From contig JAITMZ010000028.1 of NCBI GenBank assembly GCA_031290725.1, positions 1-6,048 of the forward strand: 6,048 nt of DNA, in the 5' to 3' direction. This stretch comes from Spirochaetaceae bacterium. GTDB taxonomy: Bacteria; Spirochaetota; Spirochaetia; Treponematales; Treponemataceae. A model generated the notes under the pieces. It was not told where the DNA came from and ran no database searches. It worked only from the letters and a program-made list of their open reading frames with translations. This document shows, piece by piece, positions 1-4,373 of the stretch. Every line of letters begins with the position of its first letter. Position 1 is the first letter of the stretch. The position numbers and the translations under genes are program-made.

Positions 1-303
1 CTTGTTCCGCCCTTTGCCTACTACGAGGTGAAGCGCGGTCTCCTTGACGCAAATGCCACAAGGCAGCTCCGCAACTTCGATGACCTGTTGCGGCGCTGCC
101 CCCTTGGCGAGACGAACGATGCGGTTTTTGAGGCCGCCGTGAACATTCACGTCACCCTCAAAAGCAAAGGCCGCATCTGCGACGACATGGACATTCTCAT
201 CGCCGCCTTTTGCCAAACCTACGGTCTGACCTTGGTGACCAACAACACGCGCCACTTCGAGAACATAAGCGGCCTCTCGCTGGCGGACTGGTCGGCGGTG
301 TAA
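1..303 (+). CDS. vapC: VapC-type PIN-domain toxin (5' end outside window)
   Basis: This is the C-terminal 100 residues of a type II toxin-antitoxin ribonuclease. The reading frame is open from base 1. VapC proteins are usually about 130 residues, so roughly 30 residues, including the first catalytic Asp, lie upstream. Visible landmarks are the YYEVKRGLL motif with the second conserved acid (Glu at codon 9), the ICDDMDILIAA motif (codons 59-69) that supplies further metal-binding Asp residues, and the C-terminal LVTNNTRHFENI segment followed by GLSLADW. All are typical of PIN-domain toxins. Known family members cleave RNA (initiator tRNA or rRNA) with Mg2+ and are held inactive by a VapB antitoxin, normally encoded just upstream and so outside this window. 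The strong terminator 42 nt downstream closes the transcription unit. The fold is clear. The target and the state of the missing N-terminus are unknown. Confidence 0.88.
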   Translation, partial: LVPPFAYYEVKRGLLDANATRQLRNFDDLLRRCPLGETNDAVFEAAVNIHVTLKSKGRICDDMDILIAAFCQTYGLTLVTNNTRHFENISGLSLADWSAV

Positions 304-344
304 GGGGCGCAGGGAAGGCGCGTGAACGCACAACGCGACAGGAT

Positions 345-374
345 GCCGTCTCCCGTGAGGGAGGCGGCTTTTTT
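345..374 (+). terminator. Intrinsic terminator after vapC
   Basis: GCCGTCTCCC (345-354) pairs with GGGAGGCGGC (359-368) through ten pairs, one of them a T-G wobble, around a GTGA loop. Six T residues follow (369-374). This is a textbook Rho-independent terminator. It lies 42 nt after the toxin stop codon and separates it from the two-component operon. Confidence 0.88.
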
Positions 375-392
375 GTGGGGCGTACCACAAAA
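371..392. repeat. Perfect inverted repeat reusing the terminator T-tract
   Basis: TTTTGTGG (371-378) and CCACAAAA (385-392) are exact reverse complements around a 6-nt loop. The left arm includes four of the six T residues of the preceding terminator. On the plus strand the hairpin is followed by GGCGG, not T, so it is unlikely to be a second plus-strand terminator. A short GCGG/CCGC hairpin follows at 394-405. Confidence 0.7.
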
Positions 393-424
393 GGCGGAAG
401 GCCGCGTGGGCAGTAGTCTTTGGA

Positions 425-452
425 GGGTGGTTGGGGGAGGCGGGCGGGGGGG
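425..452 (+). other. G-quadruplex-type G-run
   Basis: Four G-tracts of at least three (425-427, 433-437, 442-444, 446-452) are separated by loops of 5, 4 and 1 nt. This fits the usual G3+N1-7 quadruplex pattern on the plus strand. It sits about 85 bp upstream of the kinase promoter's -35 box in otherwise non-coding DNA. The motif is seen directly. Folding and function are inferred. Confidence 0.6.
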
Positions 453-491
453 TGCCGCCTGCGAGATTTTACCGAAATTTAACTTTCTTTT

Positions 492-531
492 TACCCGGCG
501 TTAATACGTACCGGGTACCATCAAAACGTAC
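492..531. promoter_or_regulatory. Candidate operator upstream of the two-component operon
   Basis: TACCCGG (492-498) and CCGGGTA (511-517) form an exact 7-bp inverted repeat with a 12-nt spacer, so the arms are 19 bp apart, close to two helical turns. Overlapping this, ACGTAC occurs at 506-511 and again at 526-531, exactly 20 bp apart. The block ends 6 bp before the -35 box of the kinase promoter, where a DNA-bound activator commonly sits. The OmpR-type regulator encoded downstream is the obvious candidate ligand, but this is inference. Confidence 0.5.
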
Positions 532-537
532 GGCGTG

Positions 538-566
538 TTGCGTTTTACACAAAGCTATAGTATAAT
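538..566 (+). promoter_or_regulatory. Sigma-70-type promoter of the two-component operon
   Basis: TTGCGT (538-543), a 17-nt spacer and a perfect TATAAT (561-566) predict a transcription start near 573. That leaves a leader of about 28 nt before the kinase ATG at 601. The weak -35 box with a perfect -10 box would suit activator help from the upstream repeats. Confidence 0.8.
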
Positions 567-600
567 GTATATAGGGTATTGGGGGGAAAAGGTTGATAGT

Positions 601-1743
601 ATGACCATCAAAAAGCGCTTGTTTATGTCCAACATTCTCATGTCCGCGGTACCGGTGGCGGCGTGGGTTTCGTTCTTTACCATTTTTTGGATCATCTTTT
701 TTATCCTGACCAAGACGACCGGCGTGGCATTTCCCACCCGGGAAGTGGACCAGAGATGGCTGGACAAAGCGCCGTTTGTGAGAATGCTCTTTATCGGTAT
801 GCTTGTCCTGCTTGCGGCGGTGATTTATGCGGCCAGCCGTTTTTTAACGCACCACATAGTAAAAGATATTGCGGCTTCCCTTGATACGCTCACCGCCGGT
901 GTGCGGCAAATTCACGACAGCAACCTGAGTTACCGTATCGACTATCAGGTGGAGGATGAATTCCGCCCGATCTGCGAGGCCTTTAACGGCATGGCGCAAA
1001 AACTGGAGGAATCCGCCGCCCAGCAAAAAAAAGACGAAGCCAACCGCCGGGAACTCATCGCCGGCATTTCCCACGACCTCCGCACCCCCCTCACGTCGAT
1101 TAAGGGCTACCTCGAAGGCATCGAAACCGGCGTGGCATCCACCCTGGACATGCAGAAAAAGTATTTTGCCACCATCAAAAACAAAACCGCCGACCTGGAA
1201 CACATCATCGAGCAGCTTTTCCTGTTTTCCAAGCTCGACATGGACGAGTTCCCCCTCACCCTGCACCGGATTGATATTGGCCGTGCGGTCACGGACATGA
1301 TACAGGAGGCGGAAACCGAATACGCCCCCCGCGGCCTGACGGTGCGCCTGGCAGAGGTGCAAAGCGGCTTGTCCGCGGCCGCCGACGTGCTGTGGCTCAG
1401 GAACGTAATCGTGAACATCCTGGAAAACAGCGCCAAATACAAAACCAGGCCCCAGGGTACCATGACGGTGGCCTGTGCCGCCGGCGAAGATGCGGCCCTG
1501 GGTGCCTGCGCCATACTCCGCCTCGCAGACGACGGGCCCGGCGTGTCCCCGGAGGCGCTGGGCAAACTGTTCGATGTGTTCTACCGTGCGGACCCGGCGC
1601 GGAGCAAAAAAGGTTCCGGGCTGGGGCTGGCCATCGGAGCGAGGATTATCCGGCGCATGGGCGGCAGGATTCACGCGGAATTGCCGGCAGCAGGGGGACT
1701 GGCAATTGTAGTGAGCTTACCCCTGCTGCAAGGGGAGGGATGA
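601..1743 (+). CDS. Membrane sensor histidine kinase (HAMP-HisKA-HATPase)
   Basis: This 380-residue sensor autophosphorylates on histidine and passes the phosphate to a response regulator, here almost certainly the gene 3 nt downstream. Two membrane helices (about residues 12-37 and 61-82) flank an external loop of only about 23 residues. A HAMP linker (about 83-138) leads to a HisKA helix with the ISHDLRTPL box (phospho-acceptor His158). The ATPase domain has an N box (NVIVNILENSAKY, 268-280), a G1 box (DDGPGV, 310-315), an F box (LFDVFYR, 323-329) and a G2 box (GSGLGLAI, 338-345), so all catalytic boxes are intact. I chose the ATG at 601 because the longer in-frame GTG start at 535 lies upstream of the -10 box and would fall outside the transcript. 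A purine-rich GGGGGGAAAAGG stretch (581-592) precedes this ATG. The loop is too short for a folded ligand domain, so sensing through the membrane, by HAMP or via a partner protein is likely. The stimulus is unknown. Confidence 0.93.
   Translation: MTIKKRLFMSNILMSAVPVAAWVSFFTIFWIIFFILTKTTGVAFPTREVDQRWLDKAPFVRMLFIGMLVLLAAVIYAASRFLTHHIVKDIAASLDTLTAGVRQIHDSNLSYRIDYQVEDEFRPICEAFNGMAQKLEESAAQQKKDEANRRELIAGISHDLRTPLTSIKGYLEGIETGVASTLDMQKKYFATIKNKTADLEHIIEQLFLFSKLDMDEFPLTLHRIDIGRAVTDMIQEAETEYAPRGLTVRLAEVQSGLSAAADVLWLRNVIVNILENSAKYKTRPQGTMTVACAAGEDAALGACAILRLADDGPGVSPEALGKLFDVFYRADPARSKKGSGLGLAIGARIIRRMGGRIHAELPAAGGLAIVVSLPLLQGEG
1731..1738 (+). promoter_or_regulatory. Shine-Dalgarno of the response regulator, inside the kinase gene
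   Basis: AGGGGAGG lies within the last codons of the kinase and ends 8 nt before the regulator ATG at 1747. With only 3 nt between the kinase TGA and this ATG, the two genes are probably translationally coupled. Confidence 0.8.
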
Positions 1744-1746
1744 ACC

Positions 1747-2448
1747 ATGGAAAACAACAAACCACGGATACTCATCATCGAGGATGATGCCGACATCGCG
1801 GCCATTGAGCGGGACTTTCTGGAAATCGCCGGATTCGAGGTGGCCATTGAGAAAGACGGCACAAAGGGCGCGGAACAGGCCCTGGCAGGGGGTTTCGCCC
1901 TGATCCTGCTGGACTTGATGCTCCCCGGCAGGGACGGCATGACCATTTGCCGGGAAATCCGCGCCAAACTGGACGTGCCCATCCTCATGGTCACCGCCCG
2001 CGGAGAAGACTTGGACAAGGTACGCGGCCTGGGGCTGGGGGCCGACGACTACGTCACCAAGCCCTTCTCCCCCACCGAACTGGTGGCCCGGGTGAAGTCC
2101 CATATCGCCCGCTACGAACGGCTCACCAAGGCCCCGGTGTCCCATCCCGGCGACGTGGACCTGGGCTGGCTGACCATCACCCAGGCCACCCACCGGGTAT
2201 TTGTGCGGGAGATTGAGGTGGCGCTGACCAACAAAGAATACGAACTGCTCTCTTTTCTCGCGGCCAATCCGGAGCGCGTCTTCACCAAAGAGCAAATATA
2301 CGAAAAAATTTGGGGTCAGGACAGGTACGGCGACATTAAAACTGTGGCGGTGCACGTCAGCCGTCTGCGGGAGAAGATCGAAACCGACCCTGCGGAGCCG
2401 GGGCACCTGCAAACCCTGTGGGGCGCGGGCTACCGGTTTGTACCTTGA
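1747..2448 (+). CDS. OmpR/PhoB-family response regulator
   Basis: This is a 233-residue DNA-binding transcription factor controlled by phosphorylation, and the cognate partner of the upstream kinase. The receiver domain (about 6-122) has the acidic pocket Glu12/Asp13, phospho-acceptor Asp56 in LILLDLMLPGRDG, Thr83 and Lys105 in the YVTKPF motif, so it is complete. A winged-helix domain (about 136-232) follows, with ALTNKEYELLSFLA, a recognition-helix region around VAVHVSRLREKI and the terminal GAGYRFVP wing that marks the OmpR/PhoB class. Length is normal for the family. The kinase-then-regulator order is the less common arrangement. The 3' end overlaps the convergent ruvC gene by 19 bp, and I see no terminator between them. 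The regulon cannot be read from the window, but the repeats upstream of the operon promoter make autoregulation plausible. Confidence 0.95.
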   Translation: MENNKPRILIIEDDADIAAIERDFLEIAGFEVAIEKDGTKGAEQALAGGFALILLDLMLPGRDGMTICREIRAKLDVPILMVTARGEDLDKVRGLGLGADDYVTKPFSPTELVARVKSHIARYERLTKAPVSHPGDVDLGWLTITQATHRVFVREIEVALTNKEYELLSFLAANPERVFTKEQIYEKIWGQDRYGDIKTVAVHVSRLREKIETDPAEPGHLQTLWGAGYRFVP

Positions 2449-2984
2449 GAAGGCGTTCCCGGAGGGCGGTATGCGGCGGTATGTATATAGGTTATTGCTG
2501 CGGCCAGGGCGTCGGCGGCGTGGTCTGGCCGGGGGATGTCGGTCATGCCCAACAGGAGGCGTACGTATTCCTGCACGGTCCGCTTGTCCGAGCGGGCGCT
2601 GCCGGTGACGGACTGCTTGATGGTGTTAGGGGCGTATTCCGCCAGGGGGACTCCATGCTGCGTCATGCACAGCGTGAGCACCCCCCGTGCCTCGGAGACG
2701 GCCAAGGCGCTGGTGACGTTCCGGGCGAAGAAGAGGGTCTCCGCGACAGCCTGTCCGGGCCGGTACTCGGCGATGAGGGCGGAAAAGCGGTCAAAAATTT
2801 CCAGGAGGCGCTTGCCATGGTTTTCGCCGGCCTGGGTGGTGACCGCGCCGTAAGCGACCAGACGCAGCCGGTTGTCAACGCAGTCGATGATACCGTAGCC
2901 GGTGGCACCCAAGCCGGGGTCCAGACCCAAGACACGGAGCGCCTTGGGCTGTGGCAATTCGGGCACCCCAATGCGGGTAGTCAC
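2430..2984 (-). CDS. ruvC: Holliday junction resolvase RuvC
   Basis: This endonuclease cuts four-way DNA junctions in recombinational repair, acting with the RuvAB branch-migration motor. The N-terminal strand VLGLDPGLGATGYGII carries catalytic Asp22. AETLFFARN carries Glu82. The C-terminal DHAADALAAAI motif supplies His155 and Asp158. A His at the third catalytic position is also found in Thermus thermophilus RuvC, where E. coli has Asp, so the site should be active. The GTG at 2984 gives 184 residues, longer than E. coli's 173, and has no Shine-Dalgarno. A TTG at 2957, 6 nt after GGGGTG, would give 175 residues and may be the real start. The gene begins 3 nt after the yebC stop, so the two are probably coupled. 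ruvA and ruvB, which often follow, are absent here. The C-terminal tail beyond AITYIH is encoded partly by a 10-bp duplication. Confidence 0.93.
   Translation of the reverse strand: MTTRIGVPELPQPKALRVLGLDPGLGATGYGIIDCVDNRLRLVAYGAVTTQAGENHGKRLLEIFDRFSALIAEYRPGQAVAETLFFARNVTSALAVSEARGVLTLCMTQHGVPLAEYAPNTIKQSVTGSARSDKRTVQEYVRLLLGMTDIPRPDHAADALAAAITYIHTAAYRPPGTPSQGTNR
2465..2484. repeat. 10-bp tandem duplication in the ruvC 3' end
   Basis: GGCGGTATGC (2465-2474) is followed directly by GGCGGTATGT (2475-2484), nine of ten bases identical. The unit is not a multiple of three, so gaining one copy would shift the ruvC frame for the last residues. It lies in the non-conserved RuvC tail, just beyond the overlap with the response regulator. 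Confidence 0.7.
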
Positions 2985-2987
2985 CGG

Positions 2988-3728
2988 TTATTCGGCTTCA
3001 AAGCCATCGGGGTATTCAACGTTGGTGTAGACGTTCTGCACGTCTTCGTCTTCTTCCAGGCGGTCCACCAGCTTGAGCAGCTTCCGGGCGGTGTCCACGT
3101 CCAGGGCGGAATACGTGTCCGGCACCATGGAAATCTCTGCGGAAACCGACTCGAACCCTTTCGCCTGGAGCGCTTCCAACACCGGTTCAAAATTAGCGGG
3201 GTCGGTGGTGACGGTGATCACGCCGTCCTCGTTGGCGATGTCGTCGGCACCGGATTCCAGGCCCACTTCCATCACCGCATCCTCGCCCACGGTCTCGGCA
3301 TCGTATTCGATCACGCCTTTGCGCTTAAAAAGATACGACACGGAGCCGGTGGCCCCCAGGTTGCCCCCGGTCTTGGAGAAAATGTTCCGCACGTTGGCGG
3401 CGGCGCGGTTTTTGTTGTCCGTGAGCACTTCCACCATGACCGCAACCCCGCCGGGCCCGTACCCTTCGTAAATCATCTCTTCGAAGGTGGCGGCCCCCAG
3501 TTCCCCGGTACCCTTTTTGATGGCCCGCTCGATGTTGTCCTTGGGCATGTTGGCAGCCCGGGCCTTGAGGCAGGCAGTGCGGAGCCGGGGGTTGGAAGCG
3601 GGGTCGCCGCCGCTCATCCGGGCCGCAATGGAGATTTCCTTAATGAATTTGGTGAACAACTGGCCGCGCTTTGCGTCCGCCATTCCCTTGGCGTGTTTAA
3701 TTGTCGCCCATTTACTATGTCCTGACAT
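2988..3728 (-). CDS. yebC: YebC/PmpR (TACO1) family protein
   Basis: This 246-residue protein has a near-canonical sequence for the family. It begins MSGHSKWATIKHAKGMADAKRGQLFTK and continues with GGDPASNPRLR (40-50), the helical NIERAIKKGTGE, the signature YEGYGPGG (87-94), the FSKTGGNLGATGSVSYLF block (117-134) and the closing LVDRLEEDEDVQNVYTNVEYPD. Family members were first described as transcription regulators. More recent work on bacterial YebC and mitochondrial TACO1 supports a ribosome-linked role that helps translation through proline-rich stretches. I infer a cytosolic housekeeping role. The ATG is preceded by AAGGAG with 5-nt spacing. A clear promoter lies directly upstream, and ruvC follows after 3 nt, so they form one operon. 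The yebC-ruvC order is common across bacteria. Length and all motifs look intact. Confidence 0.97.
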   Translation of the reverse strand: MSGHSKWATIKHAKGMADAKRGQLFTKFIKEISIAARMSGGDPASNPRLRTACLKARAANMPKDNIERAIKKGTGELGAATFEEMIYEGYGPGGVAVMVEVLTDNKNRAAANVRNIFSKTGGNLGATGSVSYLFKRKGVIEYDAETVGEDAVMEVGLESGADDIANEDGVITVTTDPANFEPVLEALQAKGFESVSAEISMVPDTYSALDVDTARKLLKLVDRLEEDEDVQNVYTNVEYPDGFEAE

Positions 3729-3733
3729 ATGGT

Positions 3734-3739
3734 CTCCTT
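3734..3739 (-). promoter_or_regulatory. Shine-Dalgarno of yebC
   Basis: AAGGAG, read on the minus strand, lies 5 nt before the yebC ATG and fixes that start. Confidence 0.85.
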
Positions 3740-3750
3740 ATATTTTTTGA

Positions 3751-3779
3751 AAGATAGCATGGAATAAAAAAAAAGTCAA
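3751..3779 (-). promoter_or_regulatory. Promoter of the yebC-ruvC operon
   Basis: On the minus strand, TTGACT (3779-3774), a 17-nt T-rich spacer and TATCTT (3756-3751) form a good sigma-70-type promoter. The predicted start is near 3744, giving a very short leader of about 15 nt that just includes the Shine-Dalgarno. Confidence 0.78.
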
Positions 3780-3783
3780 GAGG

Positions 3784-3797
3784 GGATTCGCGATTCC
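3784..3797. promoter_or_regulatory. Imperfect palindrome between divergent promoters
   Basis: GGATTCGCGATTCC matches its own reverse complement at 12 of 14 positions. It starts 5 bp upstream of the yebC -35 box and lies between that promoter and the plus-strand promoter at 3824. It could be an operator, but with one copy and two mismatches the case is weak. Confidence 0.3.
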
Positions 3798-3823
3798 AAG
3801 GCACCGGCATTTGCGCGGGGTTG

Positions 3824-3852
3824 TTGATTCTTTTTCGCTTCTTTACTATACT
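3824..3852 (+). promoter_or_regulatory. Promoter of the small secreted-protein gene
   Basis: TTGATT (3824-3829), a 17-nt spacer and TATACT (3847-3852) form a good sigma-70-type promoter. The predicted start near 3859 gives a leader of about 54 nt before the ATG at 3913. Confidence 0.78.
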
Positions 3853-3912
3853 ACCCTCATCTCGTGTCTGTGCGAATGTGCTTTAAGGGCAGACCACAAG
3901 GAGCAGTTATTT

Positions 3913-4260
3913 ATGAAAAAGGTACTGGTAATTTTTCTATTGACGGCCGTTCTCCCGGGTCTTTTCGCATTCGGTAAAAAAGACACCCCGCCGGGTGCTT
4001 CTGGCACAGACGCAAAACAGCCTGCCGGGGCGGTCGTTATTCTGGGCAGGGTGCGTATCTACGGCAGCGAGCCGCACACCTACGTCGGCATTGAAACCCA
4101 GGACGGCAAATACTATGCCATCTCATCACCGGAAAAAGAAAAAGAGATATGGAATTTACAGGGGCGGCTGGTGGAATTCACCGTCTTCCTTTCCAGCCGG
4201 GGCTCGCTTTTTTTGCGGGATGGAACCGTCACTCCCCTTTCTTGGCGCACCGTGGATTAG
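3913..4260 (+). CDS. Small secreted protein of unknown function
   Basis: This 115-residue protein matches no family I can name. Residues 1-20 (MKKVLVIFLL, then TAVLPGLFAF) are a clear signal peptide, with likely cleavage after LFA at residue 19. There is no cysteine, so it is not a lipoprotein. A Gly/Pro/Lys-rich linker (about 21-38) leads to a compact domain of about 75 residues. That domain has alternating strand-like segments: VVILGRVRIYG, HTYVGIETQDGKYYAISS, a short charged helix EKEKEIWNLQ, then GRLVEFTVFLSS and SLFLRDGTVTPLSW. The pattern recalls a small OB-fold-like beta barrel, but this is inference from hydrophobic periodicity only. The start at 3913 is chosen because AAGGAG lies 9 nt upstream and the signal peptide begins there. 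A longer in-frame start at 3811 lies upstream of the promoter. The protein probably resides in the periplasm or outside the cell. Confidence 0.82.
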   Translation: MKKVLVIFLLTAVLPGLFAFGKKDTPPGASGTDAKQPAGAVVILGRVRIYGSEPHTYVGIETQDGKYYAISSPEKEKEIWNLQGRLVEFTVFLSSRGSLFLRDGTVTPLSWRTVD

Positions 4261-4305
4261 CTCTTACCGCTTTAGGGATTTATGGTGCATAATGAGATAG
4301 AAAGA

Positions 4306-4327
4306 TGCGCCGCATCCCTGCGGCGCA
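4306..4327. terminator. Perfect hairpin between genes, possible terminator
   Basis: TGCGCCGCA (4306-4314) and TGCGGCGCA (4319-4327) form nine perfect pairs, mostly G-C, around a TCCC loop. It lies 46 nt after the secreted-protein stop and 12 nt before the next promoter, where a terminator is expected. No T-tract follows on the plus strand. On the minus strand a T-rich stretch (TCTTTCTATC) follows, but no minus-strand gene lies upstream of it. It may act as a Rho-assisted end or an RNA stabiliser. Confidence 0.5.
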
Positions 4328-4338
4328 ATGCGGAACCC

Positions 4339-4367
4339 TTGCCTTTTCGTAAAAACTGTAGTATACT
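4339..4367 (+). promoter_or_regulatory. Promoter placed for a leaderless transcript
   Basis: TTGCCT (4339-4344), a 17-nt spacer and TATACT (4362-4367) form a good sigma-70-type promoter. The -10 box ends 7 nt before the ATG at 4374, so the normal transcription start coincides with the A of the start codon. No Shine-Dalgarno is present upstream. Confidence 0.72.
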
Positions 4368-4373
4368 GTAGAT

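Noticed and set aside
535..600. Upstream in-frame GTG that would add 22 residues to the kinase
   Set aside because: It overlaps the -35 to -10 promoter region, so it would lie upstream of the predicted transcript start. The ATG at 601 has a purine-rich leader and begins a normal kinase N-terminus.
844..1674. A 276-codon open frame on the minus strand opposite the histidine kinase
   Set aside because: It is antisense to an intact kinase, has Gly/His-rich composition and shows no motif. Shadow frame.
2418..3725. A 435-codon open frame on the plus strand opposite yebC and ruvC
   Set aside because: Both opposite-strand genes are unmistakable known families. The plus-strand frame has low-complexity Gly/Val/His composition, no recognisable domain and no ribosome-binding site. 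It is a GC-driven shadow.
3811..3912. Upstream in-frame start that would add 34 residues before the signal peptide
   Set aside because: It lies upstream of the TTGATT/TATACT promoter and would bury the signal peptide. AAGGAG before 3913 marks the real start.
4280..4292. TTATG-GTG-CATAA inverted repeat
   Set aside because: Only five AT-rich pairs with a 3-nt loop. Expected by chance and not linked to a promoter.
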